Shown here: in pieces, positions 8,001-15,388 of the stretch
Layout: every line of letters starts with the position of its first letter
Numbering within the stretch: the first letter of the stretch is position 1
From: JBBARC01 sp040400005
Lineage (GTDB): Bacteria > Pseudomonadota > Alphaproteobacteria > Acetobacterales > Acetobacteraceae
DNA: 42,293 nt
Reading direction: 5' to 3'
Assembly: GCA_040400005.1 (NCBI GenBank)
Contig: JBBARC010000030.1
Coordinates: 1-42,293, forward strand
Made by a program: the position numbers and the translations under genes
The notes under the pieces: generated by a model
Told to the model about the DNA's origin: nothing
Seen by the model: only the letters and a program-made list of their open reading frames with translations
Database searches by the model: none

Positions 8001-9237
8001 TAAAGGGCCAAGTTTAGTGGTGGCGCCAACATCGGTCTGCGGCAACTGGGAAGCCGAGCTCAACCGCTTTGCCCCGGCGATTAAAACCCACCGCTTGGCC
8101 GAATCCGATGATCGCGGGCTCACCCTGGATGCCATGGGCCCCTACGATGTGCTGATCGCATCCTACGGGTTGTTGGGGCGGGAAGAAGAACGGCTCAGCG
8201 CCATCTCCTGGTCGGTCGCCGTGCTCGATGAAGCGCAGGCGATCAAAAACCCTGATACATTGCGCGCCAAAGCCAGCCAAAAACTCAACGCCGGGTTTCG
8301 CTTAGCCCTCAGCGGCACCCCGGTCGAAAACGACTTGGATGAGCTATGGAGCCTGTTTCGCTTCGTCGTGCCAGGCCTGCTCGGCAGCCGCGATGGTTTT
8401 GGCCGCCGGTTTGGCACGCCGATCGAGCGCGATAATGACATCACCGCCAAAACCGCACTCAAAACCCTGGTGCGGCCGTTTATGCTGCGCCGAACCAAAA
8501 CCGCGGTGCTCAGCGAATTGCCAGCGCGCACCGAACAAACCTGGCTGGTCGAAATGGGCGCCGAAGAACGCGCCTTTTACGAAGTGCTGCGCCAGCGCGC
8601 CATGCAGCGCCTGGATAGCGACACCAGCGGGCGCACCCGCATTCACATCCTCGCCGAAATCACCAAACTGCGCCAAGCCTGCTGCAACCCGGTGCTCGCC
8701 GTGCCCGAATCCGGCGTGCCCTCGGCCAAATTAGAAGCGCTGCTGGAATTGATCGACGAGCTGCGCGCCAATAACCACCGCGCCCTGGTGTTCAGCCAGT
8801 TTGTCGGCCATCTGGGCCTGGTGCGGGCCGCCTTAGATGCCCGCGGCATCAGCTATCAATACCTCGATGGCAGCACGCCTGCGCGCGAGCGAGAACGCCG
8901 GGTTGCCGATTTTCAGGCAGGCTTCGGCGAGCTCTTTTTAATCAGCTTAAAAGCCGGTGGCTCAGGCCTAAACCTCACCGCCGCCGACTATGTGCTCCAC
9001 CTCGACCCCTGGTGGAACCCAGCCGTGGAAGACCAAGCCTCCGATCGCGCGCATCGCATCGGCCAAACCAAGCCCGTCACCATCTACCGCCTAATCGTAA
9101 AAAACAGCATCGAAGAAGGCATCGTCGCCCTGCACCGGCGCAAGCGCGATCTGGCCGATGCGCTGCTGGAAGGCGCCGATGCCAGCGCGCGGCTGTCCGA
9201 GGATGATTTGCTAAATTTGATACGCGGTGGCGGTTAG
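5095..9237 (+). CDS. SNF2-family (Swi2/Snf2, HepA-like) DNA-dependent ATPase
   Basis: A 1380-residue protein with an N-terminal region of about 700 residues without recognised motifs, probably helical repeats, then a middle linker, then a complete two-lobe SNF2 motor. Walker A is ADDMGLGKT (about 950-957) and the DEAH-box equivalent is LDEAQAIKN (about 1044-1052). LSGTPVENDLDELWSLF is motif III and SLKAGGSGLNLTAADYV with SDRAHRIGQ (about 1315-1323) are motifs V and VI. Such proteins translocate on duplex DNA to remodel protein-DNA complexes; bacterial members act in RNA polymerase recycling, repair or defence. No nuclease, methylase or other defence partner is adjacent, so I favour a housekeeping or repair role. 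I see no clear SWIM zinc finger. The ATG at 5095 follows an AAGG stretch. Confidence 0.9.
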   Translation: MSDELLPDATALVSSLSPAAWQILALKALLGEPTKKQTFLDCLQRVAMPTDAAIWTPALANPILDALRADGLLDRDMACDKAWVHKLCVHALAEPMAAELLAAIEQTWPINPQRYSFYPRDAVIETTRYMRLAIYQNQEGQFAALWDMCVRASAGVAPVVITQSFANVDVGVAWLASRAPAFQRAIMTAKIDRLSSAGIAPPDIGALIDWYAVAYLAEPALAPLFTAIATYYLLQGRLADLAACIASAPPDAPDDMVVAFEASLALLRCDIPHAVPLFAEALRRQRKLTRKRRAYLPGFLDLLHLVAQLAADDGALHADIELQTDPKTGNTIGNAAVRGLLDLARNRPKAAQANVGVALTTIQNVLSASPLSAGVLAVAALLIDPPLLQKHHLVFTTVFKRVEQSVPLAADILAEALEDAGGDVDVYRERLVRPGREVAFRFKNLFSGKETWERALESLQALLVPTEGPVHAKLAKNKRLIWLVDAVTAHIQPLEQTPMARTGWSAGRPVSLKRLQQNDARLDYLDEADRAVARTIRRTSSGYANEEHFELMPERALAAMIGHPRVFDMAKPERQVELLTGRTELVLSREATGYRLALSHSADQGSVFIEVEAPGRWRVICADASAIAATSVLGKRGILVPLTARDRLVTLAHSNMPHLPLRIETSELDEGEIAAGDPTAVLRLSPFGAGIKVTQVVRPFGPQGPHFLPGLGGRVVAGHVDGKPVRCRRDLDMELTHARALANACESLGGEGPDWELDTQVAALEFLTDLQGLAVQPLIEWPEGQKLSMRGTATAARFKASVKGGGDKGQAENWFTLGGEITINEGLVLNLKDLMARLDRAEGRFIQLDDGGFIALDRHFRSQLERLKLFGNDLHIPAIAGVAVREMLDQAGSLTADKKWRDFIGNVDKATDWQPKLPAGLDAELRDYQMDGFAWMARLARWGAGACLADDMGLGKTVQAIAVMLDLASKGPSLVVAPTSVCGNWEAELNRFAPAIKTHRLAESDDRGLTLDAMGPYDVLIASYGLLGREEERLSAISWSVAVLDEAQAIKNPDTLRAKASQKLNAGFRLALSGTPVENDLDELWSLFRFVVPGLLGSRDGFGRRFGTPIERDNDITAKTALKTLVRPFMLRRTKTAVLSELPARTEQTWLVEMGAEERAFYEVLRQRAMQRLDSDTSGRTRIHILAEITKLRQACCNPVLAVPESGVPSAKLEALLELIDELRANNHRALVFSQFVGHLGLVRAALDARGISYQYLDGSTPARERERRVADFQAGFGELFLISLKAGGSGLNLTAADYVLHLDPWWNPAVEDQASDRAHRIGQTKPVTIYRLIVKNSIEEGIVALHRRKRDLADALLEGADASARLSEDDLLNLIRGGG

Positions 9238-9259
9238 GCAAGGTAAGGAAAGGCAAGGT

Positions 9260-9294
9260 CTTCTTTTCTGAAGAAAAGAAGCAAAAGACTTTTT
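9260..9294 (+). terminator. Terminator from family 1 repeat copy C, downstream of the SNF2 gene
   Basis: A perfect 9-bp stem, CTTCTTTTC (9260-9268) and GAAAAGAAG (9273-9281), has loop TGAA and is followed by CAAAAGACTTTTT with five T at 9290-9294. It begins 23 bp after the SNF2 stop and points the right way. The wider repeat (about 9241-9352) starts with AGGTAAGG, shared with copy D1, and has a GC-rich right flank similar, in reverse, to copy E. Confidence 0.7.
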
Positions 9295-9381
9295 GAGTGT
9301 TGGGTTCTGGGGTGTCGGCGGCACCGTGCCTTGCTGGTAAACGGGTTTCCTCTTTTTATTTGGTTCACCTAGCTTAAACCC

Positions 9382-9693
9382 ATGACCAACTCTGTGCCCC
9401 CTGACCGGCAAGGGGCATCGCTGCCCGCGAACATCTTTGCGGCACGTCGCTTTGTCGCCCTAATGACCGTCGGTGCTGCACCGTTGACGGAAGAAATCGT
9501 AAGGTCCCTGGATGAGCTTGCGCTTGCCGATCATGACACTCCGCTTGGGCAGCCCGCCGATCGCAAGATCGAACCGCCGACATCACGCGTGACCTATGCC
9601 GAGATTGGCGCAAGATTTCCGGCGTTTAGATATTATGCCGTGGCTGATCCGAGCGACCCACTGAATGAGACATCGCGGGTTGTAACGGGATAA
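9382..9693 (+). CDS. Hypothetical protein of 103 residues
   Basis: I do not recognise this family. The product is soluble-looking, with an acidic middle (LTEEIVRSLDELALADHD) and an aromatic patch near the end (FPAFRYYAVADPSD). No signal peptide or membrane segment is visible. Composition is natural rather than the Arg/Pro-rich pattern of antisense shadow frames in this genome, and the frame ends only 5 bp from the stop of the convergent P450 gene. A ribosome binding site is not obvious before the ATG at 9382. It may be a genuine small gene or the surviving part of a larger one. Confidence 0.5.
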   Translation: MTNSVPPDRQGASLPANIFAARRFVALMTVGAAPLTEEIVRSLDELALADHDTPLGQPADRKIEPPTSRVTYAEIGARFPAFRYYAVADPSDPLNETSRVVTG

Positions 9694-9698
9694 CTCCG

Positions 9699-12600
9699 CT
9701 AACTGCCGAACACGTCCTGGCGGTAAACCTCGGCTTCTATCAAACCTTCCAGCCAGCTTGAAGCCACGTCGTGACTGACGTTTGCGCGCGCCTGGTAGAT
9801 CGCAATTAACGCCGCCCGCACCGCTGGTGCCATAAACCGGCCATCGCCGCACACATAGATGGCCGCGTTTTCGGTCAGCGCCGCCCAGATCGCATCGGCG
9901 TTTGCCGCCATCACATCTTGCACAAACCGGTGCGGGGAACGGGCATCACTGGAAAACGCCACGTGCAGATCAACAATGCCGGCGGCAACCCAGGCGTCCA
10001 TCTCGTCGCGATAAAACCAATCATGCTCGGGGTGGCGGCAGCCATAGAACAGCAAAGATTTACCAACATTTGTGCCAGCCTGCTGTTGCGCCAACCGTTC
10101 CGCCAAAAAGGCGCGCAACGGGGCGATGCCGGTGCCGGGGCCGATCAAAATCATCGGCTGGGCGGGGTCTTCAGGTGGTGCAAACAGCGGTGCCGGCCGG
10201 CGGAAATAGCCCAGCAACGTATCGCCCGGCTGCAAACCCATCAAATAGGTGGAGGCAAAGCCGCGATACTGCCCAACCCCAGACCACGCCGGTGCCACAA
10301 CCGTGCCCACCGTCAGCGTTGCCTGATCGGCACCGTTCAGCGGCGTCGACGAGACCGAATAAAACCGCGGGCGAATGGCCGAGCAGAGTTCCACAAAACC
10401 CTCAATCGGCAGTTCAATCGCCCGGTATTGCGCCAGCAGATCCAACACCGTCACCCGCTTATCGGTGATCTCGGCCTGAAAAATGGCGCGCGCCTCAGCA
10501 TCATCACCGATCAGGCGATTAAGGGCTGCAATCGTATTGGGGCAGCGCGTCGCATCGCGCAAAACGCGCATGTCGTTGCGCGTGGCGGGATCTTGCAGTT
10601 CGACGAAATCGCGCAGCAACTGGCGCACCGTCACCGGCTTGCCAATTGGCAAATGCCGCATGCGGCCACCTTGGCCGGCCAGCACCAGCACCTGATCGGG
10701 CGACAGCGCCAAACGCTCGATCACCGCATCCACCAGCTCGGCGCGGTTTTTGGCATACACCGCAATGTGATCGCCGGTTTGGTAGGTCGCCCCTGGCGGC
10801 AACTGCAAAACAATGTGGCGCGTCGCCGGCCGCGGCGCCTCGCTTGCGTGGTCCCAAAGCCCGGTTGCATCGCGCACCAATTCGCGGTTTTCCAGCACGC
10901 GCATGGCAATTGCCGATTCGGGCAGCACATCAGCGCGCGTGGCGTTGGCATCAACAAAATTGGCGACCAATTTGGCAGCAGGGATGCTCGCCGTGTCGCC
11001 CAGCAACGCATACAGGCTGGCAAGCCAGGTATCTAACGCACCATCAAAATCGCCATCCGCATCGGCTTCTCCGCGCGCCAACAAAGCTTTGGCGCCGGTG
11101 GAAGCAATTGCGTTTTCCACCAGTTTGGGAAACGCCTGATAGGTATCGCGCCACTGCGTATTGCCGCAGCCGAACACCGCATACCGCACATTTGGCCGTT
11201 GGGTGCTGGCGATTTTTCCGGTCAGAATCGCCGCCTCAAAACGCGCGGCGCTATCGGGCGCGCGGCCATTGTAGGTGGCCGTAATGGCAATCACCATGCC
11301 GCTATCGGGCAAGCCATCGGCGCAATCATCCAGTGGTCCGCGGGCAACATCAAAACCACCGGCTTCCGCACGATCGGCGATCTGGTCGGCGATATCGCGG
11401 CAGGTACCCAAACTTGTGCCATACAGCACAGTCAGCGTGCGGCCGTCCCCCGCTAGGGTTTGCGCCGTGCCAGGTTTGGCTTGTGCCGCCGGTGCAGTAC
11501 TAAATGCCCTTAATGCCAACCGTTCGTGCGGCCGGCGGGCGCGCACCCGCATAAAGAAATTGTCCGGTTTAAGCGTCAGGGTTTCTTTAATATCGAGTTT
11601 GTAATCATGCGCATCGCGCAGGGCAAAATTTTGCAAAATCATGCCCAACGCCAGCTTGGCTTCGGCCAGCGCAAACTGGCGGCCAATGCAGGCGCGCACG
11701 CCAGTGCCAAACGGCCGGTAAGCATAGGGATCAATGCTGGCTTCGCGATCAGGCAAAAACCGATCAATGTCAAAAGCATCGGGGTTTTGCCAGGCTTTCG
11801 CATCGCGGTGCAGGGCGGCGATCAGCAGTACCACCGGGTAGTTTTTCTTAATCGGGTATTTGCCGCCAATCACCGTATCTTCGTAAGCGCCCAAGGTCAC
11901 CGCCGGCGCTGTCGGCCACAGGCGCTGGGTTTCTTTCAGCACCCGTTCAATCACCGTAAGCTTAGCCAGATCAGCGTATGTTGGTGTGTGGCCTTCGGGA
12001 AAAACCTGATCAACCTCGGCATAGGCCTGCGCCAGCACAGCCGGGTGGCGCAGCAGCAAATACAGCGCAAACGTCAGCAACCCGCTGGTGGTCTCGTGCC
12101 CGGCGATTAAAAACGTAATCACCTGAAAGCGGATATTGATATCTTCAAGGGTGGTTTTGGTTTCAGGGTCCACCGATGTCAGCATCAGATTAAGCAAATC
12201 ATTGCCATCGGTCGGGTGGCGTTTGCGCTCGGCAATAACGTCATCGACCAGCTTGAACATCGATGCGATATCGGCTTCGTAGCGGCGTTCGCGATCTTTG
12301 TGCGGAAACAATTTAGTAAACGGCAGGCGGGTAAGGCCGGCCATGGCTTCTTCTAAGCCGCGGGTCATGCTAGCCAAAAACGGGTGCAGGTTTTCGCTGG
12401 CAAACGAATTAAACCGGTAGCCGAAACCGGCGATGGAAATGGTATCCAGCGTCAGCCTGGTCATGTCGTCGGATACCAAAATATCGTGGTCCTGGCGCAG
12501 GTTCCACTTCGCCACCAGCTGGTCGGCAACCTCCAGCATCATCGGAAAATAGGCCTTCATCGCCCGGCCAGAAAATGCCGGCATCAGCACGCGATGCGCT

Positions 12601-12890
12601 TTCGCCCAGTTTTGCTCGTCACCATGCGCGGTAAACAACCCGTCGCCAGCGAAATCGCGCACTTTGTTCAAGCCCGCGCCGAGCACTTTGCGAAATCGCG
12701 TTTCATCGCATAATTCGCGGGCAAGGTCTGCCGATGACACAATAATGCCAATCCGCCCGCCGAAATCGAGGCTGACGATGCCATCGTGCGCGCGCGCCAC
12801 ACTCACCAGGTGCTGTATAAATTTACCGCGCGGGATCTGGTGCAGATGCCCAATCACCGGCAAGCGTTTGGGCATCGGGATATCGTTCAT
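9699..12890 (-). CDS. CYP102-type self-sufficient P450/NADPH-P450 reductase (fatty acid hydroxylase)
   Basis: The 1063-residue fusion matches P450 BM3 (about 1049) from end to end. P450 domain: VRDFAGDGLF (F86, the BM3 F87 equivalent), I-helix LIAGHETTSG with T267/T268, K-helix ETQRLWP, and heme loop FGTGVRACIG with Cys401. A linker leads to a flavodoxin-like FMN domain starting near 486 (TVLYGTSLGTC), then a FAD/NADPH domain with PRFYSVSSTP and GPGTGIAPLRAFL. The enzyme should hydroxylate long-chain fatty acids near the omega end using NADPH and O2, in the cytosol. R46 (BM3 R47) is kept, but the carboxylate-binding Tyr51 is replaced by Ile50, so substrate preference may differ. It lies 42 bp downstream of the WS/DGAT gene on the same strand and is probably co-transcribed. 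Confidence 0.93.
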   Translation of the reverse strand: MNDIPMPKRLPVIGHLHQIPRGKFIQHLVSVARAHDGIVSLDFGGRIGIIVSSADLARELCDETRFRKVLGAGLNKVRDFAGDGLFTAHGDEQNWAKAHRVLMPAFSGRAMKAYFPMMLEVADQLVAKWNLRQDHDILVSDDMTRLTLDTISIAGFGYRFNSFASENLHPFLASMTRGLEEAMAGLTRLPFTKLFPHKDRERRYEADIASMFKLVDDVIAERKRHPTDGNDLLNLMLTSVDPETKTTLEDINIRFQVITFLIAGHETTSGLLTFALYLLLRHPAVLAQAYAEVDQVFPEGHTPTYADLAKLTVIERVLKETQRLWPTAPAVTLGAYEDTVIGGKYPIKKNYPVVLLIAALHRDAKAWQNPDAFDIDRFLPDREASIDPYAYRPFGTGVRACIGRQFALAEAKLALGMILQNFALRDAHDYKLDIKETLTLKPDNFFMRVRARRPHERLALRAFSTAPAAQAKPGTAQTLAGDGRTLTVLYGTSLGTCRDIADQIADRAEAGGFDVARGPLDDCADGLPDSGMVIAITATYNGRAPDSAARFEAAILTGKIASTQRPNVRYAVFGCGNTQWRDTYQAFPKLVENAIASTGAKALLARGEADADGDFDGALDTWLASLYALLGDTASIPAAKLVANFVDANATRADVLPESAIAMRVLENRELVRDATGLWDHASEAPRPATRHIVLQLPPGATYQTGDHIAVYAKNRAELVDAVIERLALSPDQVLVLAGQGGRMRHLPIGKPVTVRQLLRDFVELQDPATRNDMRVLRDATRCPNTIAALNRLIGDDAEARAIFQAEITDKRVTVLDLLAQYRAIELPIEGFVELCSAIRPRFYSVSSTPLNGADQATLTVGTVVAPAWSGVGQYRGFASTYLMGLQPGDTLLGYFRRPAPLFAPPEDPAQPMILIGPGTGIAPLRAFLAERLAQQQAGTNVGKSLLFYGCRHPEHDWFYRDEMDAWVAAGIVDLHVAFSSDARSPHRFVQDVMAANADAIWAALTENAAIYVCGDGRFMAPAVRAALIAIYQARANVSHDVASSWLEGLIEAEVYRQDVFGS

Positions 12891-12932
12891 GGCGCGCTCA
12901 TTTTTGCTGTCTTGGCTGATGAAAACCGCGGC

Positions 12933-14414
12933 CTAAGCCGCGGCATCCGCACGCAACGGAGGTGCGGTGATCTGCACCCCCGCCGCTTCCGCCAGTTCAA
13001 ACAGCGCATCCCTGTGGTAATCAGCCAATTTGCCAAGGTCCGGCACCGCGCGGCGATCGGCGGTCAGCCCCAGATCAAGCTCATCCATGTAGCTTTGCAC
13101 CGTCACATTCAGCGCACAACCATGGCTGGGGATAGATACCGGATACAACCCCGATACCCGCGCTTCGCCACAAAACAACGGCACCGGCGGCCCTTGCACG
13201 TTAGAAATCACTACGTTGAAGGGAAAGCGCATCCAGTTCGCAGCGCCCGACCGGCCAAATAATTTGGCCAAGCCACTCAGCAACACTGGTGCCCCGACAA
13301 AGCTGAAATCTTTGGGCGAGGCATCTTTTACGTCTGCCGTCAGCGATTTAGATCCAACGGCGGCCGCCGCAATCGCCTGCAGCCGCTCGATCGGGTCGGC
13401 GATCTGGGTCGCCAGACCACACATCATGCCCGTCACCTGGTTGTTCATGTCGGTATTGCCGAGCTCACGCAGCGAAACTGGCACAAACGCCACCAGCTGC
13501 TTACGCGGCAACGCATCTTTTTCATCCAAATAGCGCCGCAACGCGCCGGCGCAGATCGCCATCACCACGTCGTTCATCTTTGTGCCAGTGGCTTTACCAA
13601 TCTTTTTGGCCAACGCCAGCGGCAGCGGCCGCGCTGCATAGGCGCGGTCACCGGTGATCTGCGCATTAAACGGGGTTTTCGGCGCAATCAGCGGTGGCAG
13701 CCGTGATAGCGATTTGATCGGGATCAAATCGGTAAGTTTTGCATCCTCGCCCAATTTGGGCAGCAACACGTTGTTCACTGCCTTCATCATCGCCGGCACC
13801 TGGGCGATCGCATCAATCTGCTGGCGCACGAAATTCATATACATGCTGCCCAAACCGCCCAGCAAAGCGGCCGGCGAAACCGGTTCTGGCGTCGCATAGG
13901 GGCGTTTCACCTCGCCCACCGGCGATAAAGTGCGCGGCTGCGGCGTTACATCATACATCGCTTTGGTCAGCACCATGCCCGCACCACCATCCAACGCCGC
14001 GTGGTGCACCTTAGAATAGAGTGCGCCGCGGCCATCGGCCAAACCCTCAATCACCGTAAATTGCCACAGCGGCCGGGTGCGATCCAGCAACTCGCCGTGC
14101 AGCCGGGCTACGGTATCTTCTAACTGCTCCCAATTGCCCGGACCGGGCAGGGTCATGCTGCGCAAATGAAAATCGAGGTCGAACTGGTCATCCTCCACCC
14201 AAGCCGGGTGGTCGATCTGCATGGGGGACGCGCGCAGTTTGCGGGTAAATAGCGGCGCCAGTTTTAAGCGCGGCACTAAAAATGCCCGGTAGTTTTCGTA
14301 AAACCGTCCGCGCCAGTGTTCTGGCAGGTCGAACAAGGTGTAGCCCGCGACATGCATCGGGGTCTGCGGCGTTTCCATATACAGAAATGTCGCGTCCAAG
14401 CCTTGCAATCTCAT
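12933..14414 (-). CDS. Wax ester synthase/diacylglycerol acyltransferase (WS/DGAT)
   Basis: This 493-residue protein is the bifunctional bacterial acyltransferase that moves an acyl group from acyl-CoA to a fatty alcohol or to diacylglycerol, making storage wax esters or triacylglycerol. The active-site HHxxxDG motif is seen in SKVHHAALDGGAG (His137, His138, Asp142). The N-terminus MRLQGLDATFLYMETPQTPMHV is typical, as are the C-terminal NVVISNVQGP and the length (usually 450-500). It is the first gene of a likely operon with the downstream CYP102 hydroxylase. A strong palindrome lies 67-85 bp upstream of its ATG. The divergent neighbour is a phasin, so this looks like a storage-lipid locus. 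Whether native acceptors are alcohols, diacylglycerol or hydroxy acids cannot be told from sequence. Confidence 0.92.
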   Translation of the reverse strand: MRLQGLDATFLYMETPQTPMHVAGYTLFDLPEHWRGRFYENYRAFLVPRLKLAPLFTRKLRASPMQIDHPAWVEDDQFDLDFHLRSMTLPGPGNWEQLEDTVARLHGELLDRTRPLWQFTVIEGLADGRGALYSKVHHAALDGGAGMVLTKAMYDVTPQPRTLSPVGEVKRPYATPEPVSPAALLGGLGSMYMNFVRQQIDAIAQVPAMMKAVNNVLLPKLGEDAKLTDLIPIKSLSRLPPLIAPKTPFNAQITGDRAYAARPLPLALAKKIGKATGTKMNDVVMAICAGALRRYLDEKDALPRKQLVAFVPVSLRELGNTDMNNQVTGMMCGLATQIADPIERLQAIAAAAVGSKSLTADVKDASPKDFSFVGAPVLLSGLAKLFGRSGAANWMRFPFNVVISNVQGPPVPLFCGEARVSGLYPVSIPSHGCALNVTVQSYMDELDLGLTADRRAVPDLGKLADYHRDALFELAEAAGVQITAPPLRADAAA

Positions 14415-14480
14415 GCTATTGTCCTCGTCTGGTTTTTGATTTTCTTAACGTTTGCAACCATCGCACACCCCCTGGCCCAC

Positions 14481-14527
14481 GTCCAAACCTTGTTTGGACA
14501 AACCTTTCTCGTCCAAGTCACGTTTGG
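14481..14527. promoter_or_regulatory. Palindromic operator candidate between WS/DGAT-CYP102 and phasin
   Basis: A perfect dyad GTCCAAACCTTGTTTGGAC (14481-14499: 8-bp arms, 3-nt centre) is followed by a second, imperfect one built from the same half-sites (CCAAG 14513-14517 and GTTTGG 14522-14527). They lie in the 308-bp divergent spacer, 67-113 bp before the WS/DGAT start. Paired dyads of this kind are typical of TetR-type repressors; P450 BM3 in Bacillus is controlled by such a protein (Bm3R1). No regulator gene is encoded next to it. Besides this, the spacer holds the phasin promoter region. Confidence 0.5.
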
Positions 14528-14580
14528 CAAGCTTATCCCCGGTTGGCGTAGCAAGCCGGATCGGGCGGTTCAACACAAAA

Positions 14581-14595
14581 TTGTGCGCTGCACAA
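14581..14595. promoter_or_regulatory. Possible PhaR-type operator upstream of phasin
   Basis: The dyad TTGTGC-GCT-GCACAA is a perfect 6-bp inverted repeat inside an AT-rich context. It resembles the TGC/GCA-containing sites bound by PhaR upstream of phasin genes in other alphaproteobacteria. It lies just before the putative phasin -35 element. The assignment is by resemblance and position only. Confidence 0.4.
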
Positions 14596-14603
14596 AATTT
14601 CGC

Positions 14604-14632
14604 TTGCAATCGGCTTTCGACACGACTATCCC
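14604..14632 (+). promoter_or_regulatory. Putative phasin promoter
   Basis: TTGCAA (14604-14609) and TATCCC (14627-14632) are spaced by 17 bp and would give a leader of roughly 80 nt before the phasin ATG at 14723. The -10 is a weak match. The location next to the PhaR-like dyad supports it. Confidence 0.3.
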
Positions 14633-14722
14633 ACCGTCATGCCGCAGTGCAGCAAAGCACTCAGCCACCAGATTGGGCGCGGCAAAACGCCGATAAACGC
14701 CAAATAACCGGAGACACAGATC

Positions 14723-15280
14723 ATGAGCGACACCGAATTCAAAACCGCCAAAGCCGTTAAAGCGGACATCAAAACCGAAACCGCGAAGGTCGAAGCCGTT
14801 GCGGCGCAAACCGACGCGAAGTTCGAAGCGGTCGAAACCAAAGTGGAATCCAAAATCGAAGCCGTGACCGCCAAAGCCACCGCCGCCATGGAAGATGTCC
14901 AGGCCCGCGTGCGTGACGGTGCCAACAAGGCAACCGAGTTCGCCCGTGAAGCCTACAGCTTCAACAAAGGCACCGTGGAAACTGTGGTCAAAGCCGGCCA
15001 GATCTACGGCGAAGGCCTGCAGGGCCTGGCCACCCACGCCGCCGGCGCCACCCGCGAGCAGTTCGACGAAACCGTCGCCACCCTGCGTAACCTGGTGGCC
15101 GCCCGCAGCATCGGCAAAGTGATCGAACTGCAGACCGAACTCGCCCGCAGCACCGCCAAGCGCGCGCTGACCGAGAGCACCAAGCTGGTCGAAGGCTACC
15201 TAAAAGTCGCCGGCGATGCGATCGCCCCGCTCACCGCGCGTGCACTCGAAGCCGCCGACCAGGTTAAGAAAGCCGCCTAA
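14723..15280 (+). CDS. Phasin-family protein
   Basis: The 185-residue protein is Ala/Lys/Glu-rich and almost entirely helical. It begins with a repetitive amphipathic stretch of KxEA-like units (residues about 5-60), then a phasin_2-like core with AREAYSFNKGTVETVVKAGQIYGEGLQGLATHA and QFDETVATLRNLVAARSIGKVIELQTELARSTAKRAL. Phasins coat polyhydroxyalkanoate granules and control their number and size, often with PhaR as repressor. The ATG at 14723 follows GGAG (14709-14712). No PHA synthase gene lies in the window. Proximity to WS/DGAT raises the possibility that it coats neutral-lipid inclusions instead of, or as well as, PHA. A strong terminator follows. Confidence 0.88.
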   Translation: MSDTEFKTAKAVKADIKTETAKVEAVAAQTDAKFEAVETKVESKIEAVTAKATAAMEDVQARVRDGANKATEFAREAYSFNKGTVETVVKAGQIYGEGLQGLATHAAGATREQFDETVATLRNLVAARSIGKVIELQTELARSTAKRALTESTKLVEGYLKVAGDAIAPLTARALEAADQVKKAA

Positions 15281-15331
15281 ATCTTACCGCCGCCAGGGGT
15301 GTAACCCCTGGGGGCGATAAGCTAAATAAAG

Positions 15332-15369
15332 ATGGGCCTGGGGCGGTTACGCTTCAGGCCCATTTTTTT
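15332..15369 (+). terminator. Rho-independent terminator after phasin
   Basis: Stem ATGGGCCTG (15332-15340) pairs with CAGGCCCAT (15355-15363) around a 14-nt loop and runs directly into seven T (15363-15369). It is the clearest intrinsic terminator in the window. A second GC-rich hairpin without a T-run, CCAGGGGT/ACCCCTGG (15293-15311), precedes it. Confidence 0.88.
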
Positions 15370-15388
15370 GGTGTTGGGAAGGGTTCGC

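Noticed and set aside
5095..9237. SNF2 gene as part of a phage-defence island
   Set aside because: No nuclease, methylase, phospholipase or other known defence partner is next to it; neighbours are galE and lipid genes.
9918..11036. Long plus-strand reading frame of 372 codons opposite the CYP102 gene
   Set aside because: It is antisense to the reductase half of a full-length P450 fusion and has the His/Arg/Gln-rich composition of a shadow frame.
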